From: an uncultured Endomicrobiia bacterium
Lineage (GTDB): Bacteria; Elusimicrobiota; Endomicrobiia; Endomicrobiales; Endomicrobiaceae
Direction: 5' to 3'
Length of the DNA: 64,000 nucleotides
Assembly (NCBI GenBank): GCA_938040055.1
Contig: CALHWY010000015.1
Coordinates: 1-64,000 of the forward strand
Every line of letters starts with the position of its first letter. Position 1 is the stretch's first letter. The translations under genes and the position numbers were made by a program. Shown here in pieces: positions 44,329 through 52,321 of this stretch. The notes beneath the pieces are model-generated. The model had not been told where the DNA came from, ran no database searches, and saw only the letters and a list, made by a program, of their open reading frames with translations.

Positions 44329-44430
44329 CTAAGCGTTTGCGCGCTTGGCGGTTTTCTTTTTACGCTTTTTGTTGTTTTTAGTTTTAATCGCGTAAAAAGT
44401 TAAAACTACTTTTTGCAGTTTGAGGCTCAT
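44329..44430 (-). CDS. 33-residue basic peptide (possible leader peptide)
   Basis: ATG 44430 lies behind GGGGGAGGAGG, the strongest RBS in the window. The product starts MSLKLQKVVLTFYAIKTK and ends in a Lys/Arg-rich tail (KKRKKKTAKR). A longer in-frame version would start inside the promoter region and is rejected. Either a small DNA-binding protein or a leader peptide whose translation sets the state of the downstream switch. Confidence 0.6.
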   Translation of the reverse strand: MSLKLQKVVLTFYAIKTKNNKKRKKKTAKRANA

Positions 44431-44511
44431 CTTTTTCCTCCTCCCCCGCGGCCTGCAAGCGCCGCCAACTCCAAATTTTTTTATTTCAAAGAACTTTTCT
44501 TTTCTGCTAAT

Positions 44512-44540
44512 AGTATATACCATTACAATAATTTTGTCAA
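44512..44540 (-). promoter_or_regulatory. near-consensus sigma70 promoter of the moron-like unit
   Basis: On the minus strand TTGACA (44540-44535), 17-bp spacer, TATACT (44517-44512). Predicted start near 44505, about 75 bases before the 33-residue ORF. It would be active in the lysogen. Confidence 0.85.
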
Positions 44541-44575
44541 GCAATATTTTTTCATTTTGCAAATATTTCACAAAT

Positions 44576-44610
44576 AACAAAAGCTCCGACGATAAATCGG
44601 AGCTTTTGTT
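44576..44610 (-). terminator. terminator at the end of the prophage late operon
   Basis: 14-bp stem ACAAAAGCTCCGA/TCGGAGCTTTTGT with a 7-base loop, 43 bp after the DUF5675 stop. T-rich sequence follows on both strands. Confidence 0.8.
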
Positions 44611-44652
44611 TTCGTATTCTGCTTTTAATTCTGTCGAGTTCGACGGAATTAA

Positions 44653-45048
44653 CTATATAATTGTAATCAATACTCTATCTTCTCCCCTGAGCGCCTCTGC
44701 AACAACATCAGTTATTCTCGTCTCAAAATCCCTTGATTGCATAAGAGTTCCAAGGGCTGAGTTTACGCCGACGAGAGGGCAGCCCTGCGTATCCTTTACC
44801 GTGTTACCGGCGTGTATCCGGATATCAGTTCTATTGGGCACGTTTTTTATGTCGACGAGATTACGTTTAAAATGTGGGCTGTAGATAATGCCGCATTCGT
44901 AGATCCCGCCGGGGATTGCCGTGCCTGGCTGTTTTCCGTCGGAACGTGCCGGAAGTTCCAAGGTATCGCAAAAATATTTTCCGTCGACGAATAACCGTCC
45001 GACGGAATATTTTTCTTTTTTTGCAAATCGAAATAAGGTTAAAAACAT
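44653..45048 (-). CDS. DUF5675 family phage protein
   Basis: 131 residues. Seen: FVDGKYFCDTLELP (about 22-35), the turn IPGGIYECGI (about 47-56), IRIHAGNTVKDTQGCPLVG (about 77-95) with conserved His and Cys. DUF5675 is common at the 3' end of phage late operons, next to holins. Its catalytic-looking His/Cys arrangement suggests a cell-wall or lysis function, which is unproven. Last gene of the late operon. Confidence 0.75.
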   Translation of the reverse strand: MFLTLFRFAKKEKYSVGRLFVDGKYFCDTLELPARSDGKQPGTAIPGGIYECGIIYSPHFKRNLVDIKNVPNRTDIRIHAGNTVKDTQGCPLVGVNSALGTLMQSRDFETRITDVVAEALRGEDRVLITII

Positions 45049-45049
45049 C

Positions 45050-45190
45050 TTAAAACCGCCACGTTAATTTTATAAACTTCCCAACCACAAATTCTTTTGA
45101 TACCGGTAGGTAGAGCTTGTTGGCCAGCTCCACCCTCGGTATCCATTTACTGTTTTTAACTCGCTGATAAGCAAGTCCAAATTTGGCCAT
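45050..45190 (-). CDS. 46-residue basic prophage protein
   Basis: Lies exactly between the holin-like gene (stop 45196) and the DUF5675 gene (start 45048). ATG 45190, stop TAA 45050. Product starts MAKFGLAYQRVKNSKWIPRV and ends FIKLTWRF, basic with a hydrophobic middle. RBS weak; the start is close enough to the upstream stop for coupling. Not recognised. Confidence 0.5.
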   Translation of the reverse strand: MAKFGLAYQRVKNSKWIPRVELANKLYLPVSKEFVVGKFIKLTWRF

Positions 45191-45195
45191 TCTTA

Positions 45196-45642
45196 TCAGC
45201 CAGCGGAGTTTCCCAGTTGTTCGATCTGTTTTTCCCTAGCAATCGTTTCTATTAATTGTTTAATTTTCTCGTACAGTTTTGCATCCGGCGGCAACTGATT
45301 CGTCTTTGTGTAAATCTCACTAAATTTTCCGAGAGCATTGGCAACAAATTTAACCCAATCAATTTTACTGTCGGCGGGCATTACCTTGAGAGCATACTCA
45401 ATGGCTACAGCCACGTACTTGTCTAGGATAACATCGTCTTTTTGCGTTTTTGTTGCTCTTATAATCCAGATAGCAACAAAAGACAAAACGATAACGGCAA
45501 GCCACGCCCAGCCGCCATACGTTGCCGCAAAGCCCTGTAGCGTACTAAACAATCCCCCCGGCGTCGCCGCCGCAAACAGATCTGCAACACAACTAAAAAC
45601 CAACGATACCGCAAACGCAAAAAACAAAAATGTTTTTCTCAT
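45196..45642 (-). CDS. holin-like membrane protein
   Basis: 148 residues. Signal-like helix 5-25, a second membrane helix about 43-62 (WAWLAVIVLSFVAIWII), then a soluble helical tail. Strong RBS AGGAGG before the ATG. Position next to DUF5675 and before the terminator fits a holin or lysis-timing protein. The tail is longer than in small holins, so the call is by context. Confidence 0.55.
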   Translation of the reverse strand: MRKTFLFFAFAVSLVFSCVADLFAAATPGGLFSTLQGFAATYGGWAWLAVIVLSFVAIWIIRATKTQKDDVILDKYVAVAIEYALKVMPADSKIDWVKFVANALGKFSEIYTKTNQLPPDAKLYEKIKQLIETIAREKQIEQLGNSAG

Positions 45643-45665
45643 TTTACTTCCTCCTGTTTTTTATT

Positions 45666-45899
45666 TTACGCCCCGCTGTCTTTTAAAAGCTTGATTCTTT
45701 TTCTTAACACGCTTGCATAAGCTAGCATCGCCGTGTACTGCTCTTCTATCAATTTTTTCTCGTCGGCAGGAATTTCATAAGCAGTCTGCATATCTTCAGC
45801 AAGCAAATGCTTAAACCCTTGTATTTTTGCTTCTATTTCTTGCAGGTCTAGTCCCGCCCCGACGAGCATCCAATATTTGCGATGTTCTTTTGAGATCAT
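45666..45899 (-). CDS. hypothetical prophage protein, helical
   Basis: 77 residues, mostly alpha-helical (GLDLQEIEAKIQGFKHLLAE, EEQYTAMLAYASVLRKRIKL). Its ATG overlaps the stop of the upstream gene by 4 bp. No family recognised; position within the lysis cluster. Confidence 0.55.
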   Translation of the reverse strand: MISKEHRKYWMLVGAGLDLQEIEAKIQGFKHLLAEDMQTAYEIPADEKKLIEEQYTAMLAYASVLRKRIKLLKDSGA

Positions 45900-46147
45900 A
45901 ATCTATCCTGAAAACCTCGCAATTCATCTATCCGCAGCCACGCAGCTTTCAGCTGCTCCTCGGTAATTATTAATCGTTCTTTAACTCTATTTGTCTCATC
46001 GGTTTTCACCTTCAGGTCTTCGATTTTTTCTTTCAATAGTTCTATATCTTTTTTAAATTCTCGCCGTAAGCCGCGGGTCTCGACCACGAACGCCCCGACG
46101 GCGAAAGCAAACATTAATAATTCTTTTAATGTAAAAAACTCAAGCAT
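45896..46147 (-). CDS. membrane-anchored coiled-coil protein (possible spanin/holin partner)
   Basis: 83 residues: an N-terminal membrane helix (about 8-22) followed by a continuous charged coiled coil (GLRREFKKDIELLKEKIEDL and on). This pattern is seen in inner-membrane spanins and similar lysis accessory proteins. Assignment is by shape and place only. Confidence 0.5.
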   Translation of the reverse strand: MLEFFTLKELLMFAFAVGAFVVETRGLRREFKKDIELLKEKIEDLKVKTDETNRVKERLIITEEQLKAAWLRIDELRGFQDRL

Positions 46148-46167
46148 TATATCTCCCCAAATTATGC

Positions 46168-46968
46168 TTATGTATTAGGATAAATGTTTCGCAATTCTGT
46201 TGTTAATGCAACAATTTCAGTGTTTGTCAATATTTTGCCATAAATTAATAATCTCTTGATAAACTGGTTCGTGTTGTGCTGTGTTGGTATGTAGCTGCCA
46301 CTGCACAGAACTCTACAAGCTTGCGTATTAAAAGGCGTAAGATCGCCATGAATAACCATTGCATTAACATCAGCACCGTCGATAAAAATCTTTACATCGT
46401 CAAGCGTCGCTCCGAACGTGTGTACTGCAACTATATTTTTATTTACATACGATGTCGCCACGGAAGCTCCTTTTTGTGTGGGCGCTGACTGTGGTGGTTG
46501 GATAAGGCAAGAAACCGAAACCCCGGAAGCAGTTACTTTCGTTAATCCTTTGCTCGACGAAGCATAGGAATTATTATCCTGTACTCCGTACATAATCCCT
46601 GGAGCATCATGCGGAGATGCTTTTGTTTTTGTTACAGCCGCAAAGCTAATATTATTTTGCTTTGCATTTATTACGCTGGCATCAAAAATATCGGATAGTA
46701 GTGCAATTCCCATTGTGGCTGGCAGTTTAATCCCGTCAGGCGTCTTGTAAATCTCCTCTGAATAAGAGCGCATCACAATACCCTTCTTTATATCCACCCA
46801 TTTGGATATCCGCCCCATGTCTTTGTCACTAGCAGTTACGGTTACGCCATACTCAAAATTAAAATCTAGCGCCGCCTCATCGATTGTCGGCGTTTCAGGT
46901 ATAGGCGGGGGCGGATTAATTCCACCGCCAAATATTTTTATGGTAATGCCCTGTTTTGCGTCTATCAT
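46168..46968 (-). CDS. tail fibre/receptor-binding protein with LamG-like fold
   Basis: 266 residues. A Pro-rich hinge (INPPPPIPETP, about 17-27) precedes a beta-rich domain with DDVKIFIDGADVNA and NQFIKRLLIYGKILTNTEI. The pattern resembles the last strands of concanavalin/LamG domains (IGRLLIYGRALS type). Likely binds a cell-surface glycan. RBS GGGGGG before the ATG. Confidence 0.6.
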   Translation of the reverse strand: MIDAKQGITIKIFGGGINPPPPIPETPTIDEAALDFNFEYGVTVTASDKDMGRISKWVDIKKGIVMRSYSEEIYKTPDGIKLPATMGIALLSDIFDASVINAKQNNISFAAVTKTKASPHDAPGIMYGVQDNNSYASSSKGLTKVTASGVSVSCLIQPPQSAPTQKGASVATSYVNKNIVAVHTFGATLDDVKIFIDGADVNAMVIHGDLTPFNTQACRVLCSGSYIPTQHNTNQFIKRLLIYGKILTNTEIVALTTELRNIYPNT

Positions 46969-46978
46969 TTCGCCCCCC

Positions 46979-47269
46979 TTATGAAAGTCGAACTACGACG
47001 TCGTCGTTAACACCAGTTCCTTCTGCCTTTATCACATAATTGCCCGTCGGTAGTTGAAACTGAAAAATCTTGTCGGTCGATTTAATTATGAGCTCAGAGC
47101 CATCAGGCAGTTTCAAGGGTTCCCAGTGCTCGTCGCCTGCTGAGGCCTTAATCACAATTTCACCACTTAGCAGATTGTGGACTTGTAGGATTTTAACGCT
47201 TTCATTTTCGGCACATTTGCATGTGCCGAAATTCCGGAATAATAAATTTTGAAAGATTTGTATGTTCAT
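46979..47269 (-). CDS. hypothetical phage tail protein
   Basis: 96 residues, beta-rich (SGEIVIKASAGDEHWEPLKL, IFQFQLPTGNYVIKAEGTG). Strong RBS AAAGGAG. Lies between two fibre genes, so probably a fibre-tip or adaptor component. Not recognised. Confidence 0.5.
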   Translation of the reverse strand: MNIQIFQNLLFRNFGTCKCAENESVKILQVHNLLSGEIVIKASAGDEHWEPLKLPDGSELIIKSTDKIFQFQLPTGNYVIKAEGTGVNDDVVVRLS

Positions 47270-47279
47270 AAAATCTCCT

Positions 47280-48107
47280 TTAGCGTAATATTGGGAAATA
47301 AAATGCTGTATTAAATTCCAAAGTCGCTTGTTTCTTGTTCCCCGACAAAAAAGATGCGAACAACGTTCTGCCGTCGCCTATAAAAGTTATAGTATCAGTT
47401 ATTTGGCGGTTTGACGGCGTCGACTGTAATGAATAAACAGCCGTCGGCGCTGAGCCAGAAAATATGCCATATTGGCAATTCGTATTATTGGTTGCGGTAT
47501 ATGTGATTCGGAGGTGCGTAATAAACATTTTTACATCTTCCGGGAAGCCGACGATAGACGTGCTCCAACTATCGTTTGCCCCTGCCCCAATAGTAAGCTT
47601 TGTCGTTCCCGAAAAACTTTTAACCAGCAGTGAAGTCTCATACCAAGTCTGTCCGCTGTACCGGAATTCCAAAGTGCTATCGGGTACCGCCCTGCGAATG
47701 CTAAGAGTACGACTGCCGTTTATAACTACACAGGCGCATTCTGCCGGAGCCCCTGACAGAACGAAGGGCATGCCAATGCCGCCAGAATTCCAAGTCCACT
47801 TATAGGCGCCGTCCGAGAGGGTAATAGGGTTCGTATTCGGCGGCATAGACTTGTAGGCAAACTTAGCTGATAAGAGATTATCGGACTCTGCTTTAGTATA
47901 TCCTGGTACCCAGAGACCGTTAGACATCACCCACGAACCTGTATTTGACTTTATCGGCGCATAGACGCTGTTAAATTTATTCTTAAAAAAGTTTGTGAGC
48001 AAATTTAAAGTCATTTTTTTCGTCGATAAGTTGTCCTCGACGGGCAAGACTTGTTCTTCTGTAAGAGTTGTAGCCGCCGGCAACTGCGTTATTGTTGTTT
48101 TGGCCAT
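47280..48107 (-). CDS. phage tail fibre
   Basis: 275 residues from ATG 48107, chosen because AGGAGG sits eight bases upstream; a longer frame to 48164 has no RBS. The N-terminus MAKTTITQLPAATTLTEEQV is the ITQLPAA-type fibre N-terminus found in many phages, followed by a shaft-like part and a beta-rich C-terminal domain. 21 bases of its start are identical to a stretch in the sheath gene. Confidence 0.72.
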   Translation of the reverse strand: MAKTTITQLPAATTLTEEQVLPVEDNLSTKKMTLNLLTNFFKNKFNSVYAPIKSNTGSWVMSNGLWVPGYTKAESDNLLSAKFAYKSMPPNTNPITLSDGAYKWTWNSGGIGMPFVLSGAPAECACVVINGSRTLSIRRAVPDSTLEFRYSGQTWYETSLLVKSFSGTTKLTIGAGANDSWSTSIVGFPEDVKMFITHLRITYTATNNTNCQYGIFSGSAPTAVYSLQSTPSNRQITDTITFIGDGRTLFASFLSGNKKQATLEFNTAFYFPILR

Positions 48108-48118
48108 CAGAATTCCTC

Positions 48119-48646
48119 CTAAGCGTAAATTATATTGATTTTGTAAATTATTCCCGCCGGGCAAAAAAATTGTTTAAATAAATTAATAATTTCATCGATA
48201 TATATTTTATTGAGAAGAGAAACAAAAATAATCTCTTCGTCGTCCAAGGTTTTTATTTCTCCGCCCGAGACGGTAACCCACTCCAAAGAGTCTGAAGAAT
48301 GCTGGGTAATATCTACCGAAAGAATGCCAGGCGCCGGAACTGAATAAACAATGTTTGCGCTGTGCCCGAAGATTGCTTTGATTATTGTGGTTAGCGTTTC
48401 GAAACTGCCAATTCTATTTGCAGATTCCAATAATGCAGAAAAGCATTTGATGAAAATACTTTTCTTTATTAATTTAAAAAAATCTGCATGCTCGCCACTA
48501 TAAAGGACTTCGGCAAGTTTTTTGTTTCCATATGCGTCATTAAAATAATCGCTGAGCCCGCTCATTGTATGATTGTGGCAAGCAAGCCATAAAGCAAAAT
48601 TTTTTACATCAACTTCTTCTCGTCTAAAAAGCTGTATATTATTCAT
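48119..48646 (-). CDS. baseplate/tail protein (DUF2612-like)
   Basis: 175 residues. Placed directly after baseplate J and before the fibres, the position of the gpI/DUF2612 wedge-fibre adaptor. FGHSANIVYSVPAPGILSVD and the C-terminal FKQFFCPAGIIYKIN fit a DUF2612-like protein, but the match is weak. Starts inside the stop of the J gene (ATGAATAA), so it is coupled. Confidence 0.5.
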   Translation of the reverse strand: MNNIQLFRREEVDVKNFALWLACHNHTMSGLSDYFNDAYGNKKLAEVLYSGEHADFFKLIKKSIFIKCFSALLESANRIGSFETLTTIIKAIFGHSANIVYSVPAPGILSVDITQHSSDSLEWVTVSGGEIKTLDDEEIIFVSLLNKIYIDEIINLFKQFFCPAGIIYKINIIYA

Positions 48647-49454
48647 TTTGTGTTACCGTTATATCTTCCGTTTTAAAAGTAAATAAATCCGTAAAGGCGG
48701 CCGTGTAAATATTGCTCGTAAAGGCTCCACCAGTCTTAGCGTTTGAATATTGCAGTTCAATGTTTGCCGCATAAGGTGCATCACGGTTGATTTCGAAATA
48801 TTTTTCTGGTGTGAAATCGTTACCAAGAGTATATAGCGTCGACAAATTAAACAGCAGTTTTTCTTTCGCTTCGTCGTCTGTCAGTCGGGCATATGCTGTT
48901 CCTCTGGCGTAAGTAATAGTCAGCTTTATTTTTGTAGGAATTTTCTCAGCCGGCGAAAACGCAAAAGAGAAAACTTGCCCGTTGCTTAACTGCAATTCCC
49001 CTCTTTCTGTGCCATCGTAAAAAAGTCCAGCAACGGAATTGTTTTTTATGGCGACTAATATTTCATTTTTTTTCTTCGGATAATCTTCCGAAGAAGTGTC
49101 TACGACGACAGCAACCGCTAAGCGCCCAGACTGCGCCTCTGTATTGTTTCTAACGCTTGCTGTGAACCCTTTACTCCTCAAAACCTCTGCTATGCTATCG
49201 TTTGTAGTTTTGGGATTATTAATTTTGCCGTTGACATGTTCAAAGTAATCTTGCAGTTTTTCAAAAATTTCAGCGACTGCCGCTTGCTGCTGAATCTGCG
49301 TTTGTAGAAACACATAGGTAAATCTATAAGCGTTTGTGCCTTTGAAAGTCTCCACGTCAAAATTTGTTTTAAATTCGATATTCCATTTTTCGACTACGAT
49401 TTGAAGAAGCTCATCAAACGTAGGCGGTATATAAGCGTTATCCGTGTAAGGCAT
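48639..49454 (-). CDS. baseplate J-like protein
   Basis: 271 residues. Baseplate wedge component linking hub to fibres in contractile tails. N-terminus YIPPTFDELLQIVVEKWNIE, then GTNAYRFTYVFLQTQIQQQA and a later AEVLRSKGFTAS/VVVDTSSEDYPKK region, typical of J-like proteins. Shorter than P2 gpJ (about 300). Confidence 0.65.
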   Translation of the reverse strand: MPYTDNAYIPPTFDELLQIVVEKWNIEFKTNFDVETFKGTNAYRFTYVFLQTQIQQQAAVAEIFEKLQDYFEHVNGKINNPKTTNDSIAEVLRSKGFTASVRNNTEAQSGRLAVAVVVDTSSEDYPKKKNEILVAIKNNSVAGLFYDGTERGELQLSNGQVFSFAFSPAEKIPTKIKLTITYARGTAYARLTDDEAKEKLLFNLSTLYTLGNDFTPEKYFEINRDAPYAANIELQYSNAKTGGAFTSNIYTAAFTDLFTFKTEDITVTQNE

Positions 49455-49455
49455 A

Positions 49456-49773
49456 TCAATCTCCTATAACAACATTATTTTCTTCGCTCGGCGCTAAAGT
49501 TATCTGTATTTTTTCGATGAAATTATCGAGCGTACTTTTTAAATCAATTATATTCATGTGCCACTTGGCTATCTGTTGCTGGAGATAATTCACAAATACA
49601 ATATTTTCAATCTTGAAATCAGGGTTGAAAAAATATTTTAAGTCTATTCCGAAATCAGTCATATAAAGCAAATCACCCTCTTGCACGTGCAAGAGATTGT
49701 CTGCCTTGTGCAAATCGGTATCAACGATAACAGAATCGCCTTTGCTTGAATCAAAAAGTACGATGTCTCTCAT
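49456..49773 (-). CDS. baseplate wedge protein, gp25/gpW-like
   Basis: 105 residues. DLLYMTDFGIDLKYFFNP followed by VFVNYLQQQIAKWH resembles the gp25 lysozyme-like wedge fold in length and position, just upstream of J. Start overlaps the previous stop by 4 bp. Confidence 0.55.
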   Translation of the reverse strand: MRDIVLFDSSKGDSVIVDTDLHKADNLLHVQEGDLLYMTDFGIDLKYFFNPDFKIENIVFVNYLQQQIAKWHMNIIDLKSTLDNFIEKIQITLAPSEENNVVIGD

Positions 49774-50093
49774 TGTAAGTTTTCCTTTAGCTGCGCCAAT
49801 GCCTGCTTTACGGGCAGCACGTCCGTCGGCAATGTCGGCGGCGCTGACCAGCCTTGCATCGGAGCGCCTAAGCTTGCTAGCGTTATTTTACTTATGAAGT
49901 CATCTACTGCGCTTATCAGCTGCGTTATACTGTTCATTGGTATTGCAATGTAAATCTTGTTATCTTCGCTTATAATCAAGATACCGTTGCTTGCAGCCTT
50001 CCCGGAGCTTAATATTTGCGCGTCCGGAACTTTGCCGGATTCAACCGTCACATCTCCGTTCTCGGCTTTTGCGATTAAAATTTTAGTCAGCAT
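49770..50093 (-). CDS. hypothetical baseplate-region protein
   Basis: 107 residues. Beta-rich first half (LTKILIAKAENGDVTVESG), then a helix and a Pro-rich turn (PMQGWSAPPTLPTD). Not recognised. Overlaps both neighbours, which suggests tight translational coupling in the baseplate cluster. Confidence 0.5.
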   Translation of the reverse strand: MLTKILIAKAENGDVTVESGKVPDAQILSSGKAASNGILIISEDNKIYIAIPMNSITQLISAVDDFISKITLASLGAPMQGWSAPPTLPTDVLPVKQALAQLKENLQ

Positions 50094-50526
50094 AATATTC
50101 TAAAGCCTCCGCTGTAATAATACCGCTGCCCATCAATTTCCAGTATCCACTAAATCCCTTCAGTCTCTTCTTATTTTTCATAAAACAGCCTATTTGCGGC
50201 AACCCGTTAAAATAAACGATATCATCCTGCGTATAATCAATCATCCCTGTTGTGTCTGTTAGGCTCCTAAGTTTTTCGGCTTTAATATCGTAAATAAATT
50301 TATTTTTGAGTAGTACCAAATCAGATGTTCCACTATATGTTACGTTTGCCTTCACTCCGCCGTAATCTATGCCTGCAATACTGTATGCAGGGAGCTCCGC
50401 GAGCAACGGGAATGTGAAATAGTCATCTTTTTTTACTACTTCATATCCGGCCGCCTTAAGCAAGTACAGCTCGTGCGAGGCAATCGGATAAAACCTGTAA
50501 TATCCATTATCTACTTTAATCTTCAT
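50083..50526 (-). CDS. hypothetical baseplate/hub protein
   Basis: 147 residues, beta-rich with several aromatic turns (YYRFYPIASHELYLLKAAGY). Where a baseplate hub or spike component would be expected in small myoviruses, but no motif settles it. Overlaps neighbours by 10-11 bp. Confidence 0.48.
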   Translation of the reverse strand: MKIKVDNGYYRFYPIASHELYLLKAAGYEVVKKDDYFTFPLLAELPAYSIAGIDYGGVKANVTYSGTSDLVLLKNKFIYDIKAEKLRSLTDTTGMIDYTQDDIVYFNGLPQIGCFMKNKKRLKGFSGYWKLMGSGIITAEALEYYAD

Positions 50527-50770
50527 AATAACCTACCCACAAATTACGTTTGTCGTCGACATATGCTGAGCGTCTATTTTTTGCAAATCCATTTTTACCG
50601 TTCAGGAACGGAGTAAGATAGATACCGTCGACGATAACGCTATATTCAAACCCCTTGCATATCCGGTACGTCTGGAGTCCTCTGTCTTCAAGTTCTAGCA
50701 CAAACGTGTAATCCGGTACGCTTAGCTTATCAAAGTCATTAAGATTAAAAATTTTATACCATTGCCACAT
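50516..50770 (-). CDS. hypothetical small tail protein
   Basis: 84 residues. YTFVLELEDRGLQTYRICKG and NRRSAYVDDKRNLWVGYY indicate a small beta-barrel-like protein. RBS AAAGGAC. Not recognised; in the tail cluster. Confidence 0.48.
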   Translation of the reverse strand: MWQWYKIFNLNDFDKLSVPDYTFVLELEDRGLQTYRICKGFEYSVIVDGIYLTPFLNGKNGFAKNRRSAYVDDKRNLWVGYYED

Positions 50771-50781
50771 TATTAGTCCTT

Positions 50782-51294
50782 TTAATTTGCAAACGGCCGA
50801 TAGGCATTACCATTATTAGGCAGAGCCGTTTGTTTATCTTCATCATCAGATTTATCTTCTTTTTCAAGAGAAATATTTATTGTCACTGATGTGTTTGAAG
50901 AGTTTTCGTCAGTTGAAAAATGCCCAAGCTTTGCTCGAAATAAAATTACATTCTGGTTAAAGTAAGATATTAGATACTTACCAGTCGCCGCATTTTCAAA
51001 AGCAACATCAGCCAAAGGTAAAAGAAGATTCATCCCTATGCTGTTTCTTGAAGCCTTTAATACAATGTCAACTCCGTTTGATACGCCGCGTTGTTTAATG
51101 GTAATCTCGGGATTCTCTGTATTATCTGAACTCACACCTACAACGGGATCATTCGCAAATTCAGTCCTGCGGTTTTGTGATTCTATAGCGATTCCTGTTA
51201 GTTGCTCGTCTAAATAAATTGGTATAGGCTTACTAGGCTTTCCGATAGCATTTATTTTTTGAATTACGATTACAGGATATGTTCCGTTTAACAT
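50782..51294 (-). CDS. hypothetical tail protein downstream of tape measure
   Basis: 170 residues. Beta-rich start (GTYPVIVIQKINAIGKPSKP), acidic tail (EKEDKSDDEDKQ). In this position many myoviruses carry a LysM-type or DNA-circulation protein; neither motif is visible here. Starts one base after the tape-measure stop. Confidence 0.48.
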   Translation of the reverse strand: MLNGTYPVIVIQKINAIGKPSKPIPIYLDEQLTGIAIESQNRRTEFANDPVVGVSSDNTENPEITIKQRGVSNGVDIVLKASRNSIGMNLLLPLADVAFENAATGKYLISYFNQNVILFRAKLGHFSTDENSSNTSVTINISLEKEDKSDDEDKQTALPNNGNAYRPFAN

Positions 51295-51295
51295 T

Positions 51296-52321
51296 TCATT
51301 TACCGATAAACTCTAAGAGATTTCTAAGCTTGCCACCTTTAAATTTGTTAAAAAATACTGGCACGGTTTCAGAGATAAACGTATCAAGTTTTTTTATAAG
51401 CGGGGGAAGATAAGACGCCCCCCACGATATCAAATCAACTAATGGTGTAATGACCTGAAAAAGTGGTGTGGTTATATTCGTCACCGCGATAAGCAGTTTA
51501 TCAACTGTGTTCTGAATTTTTGCATACATTTCATAGTTTGTTAACTTTTTATTAACCATGTCATTTTTATTAACTTCATTTTGATTTTGAGACCTTACAG
51601 TTTCCGCCGTTATGTTATTTCCCGCGTCAAAGAAGTCCTCAAATTCTCTCATAGCACGTAATAAACCTTGCTCATCCTCAAGCGCGCCTAGCCTAGTTGA
51701 TTCTCTGTTTGCAGCATCTCTTGATATGCCTTTTGTGATACTTCTGCTCAACGCCTCAATATCGGATGTGATGAACTCTTCAAGTTTCCCTGCTGCTCTT
51801 TGGCCAAAAATATCAGATTCAAATTTTATTCTTGCGGTGTTGTCCATATTCCGCAAAGCATTTGCAACATTAAAAAAAACCTTTAACATATCGGTTTCGT
51901 TTTTGTAGCTTCGCAGGGCTTTAGCTCCGGCAGAAGTTCCTCCGGCTTTTGCTTCTCCTATTAAAGACTGCATTCTTGTAAGCCATTGAACAATCTGTTC
52001 TTCGTTTAAACCTTTAGCAGATGCTGCGGCTTGGAATGCTAAGTAATCGGCAGCGGTTGTCCCGAACTGTTTAGCCCGGGTTCCGACGTTATCAGCTTTC
52101 GCAAGCACTGAGTTGAGCTTTTCATCTGCATCTCTTAGTGGCTGCAAAATTGCCGCTAAGGTGCCGCTGACAGCTCCGCCCATTAAACCGAATTTAAAAG
52201 CATTTTTTAGCCCTCTTCCGAAAGTACGAGAAACTCTTTGAAATCTCTTAACAAGAGTAGATTCCATTTTTCTTGTTTTACTTTCATCAAGCATCGGCTG
52301 AACTTTTAAGATATAACTCAT
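51296..52321 (-). CDS. tail tape measure protein (short)
   Basis: 341 residues. Sets tail length. Seen: basic N-terminus, Gly/Ala hydrophobic segment about 42-65 (AFKFGLMGGAVSGTLAAIL), repeated helical regions, a C-terminal hydrophobic stretch near 275-310 and a basic end. Position after the tail chaperone is diagnostic. A tape of this size predicts a very short contractile tail, if the usual length relation of about 1.5 angstrom per residue holds. Confidence 0.7.
   Translation of the reverse strand: MSYILKVQPMLDESKTRKMESTLVKRFQRVSRTFGRGLKNAFKFGLMGGAVSGTLAAILQPLRDADEKLNSVLAKADNVGTRAKQFGTTAADYLAFQAAASAKGLNEEQIVQWLTRMQSLIGEAKAGGTSAGAKALRSYKNETDMLKVFFNVANALRNMDNTARIKFESDIFGQRAAGKLEEFITSDIEALSRSITKGISRDAANRESTRLGALEDEQGLLRAMREFEDFFDAGNNITAETVRSQNQNEVNKNDMVNKKLTNYEMYAKIQNTVDKLLIAVTNITTPLFQVITPLVDLISWGASYLPPLIKKLDTFISETVPVFFNKFKGGKLRNLLEFIGK

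Noticed and set aside
44329..44580. 83-codon version of the 33-residue ORF
   Set aside because: The upstream part overlaps a consensus promoter and a terminator, and a much stronger RBS lies before the internal ATG.
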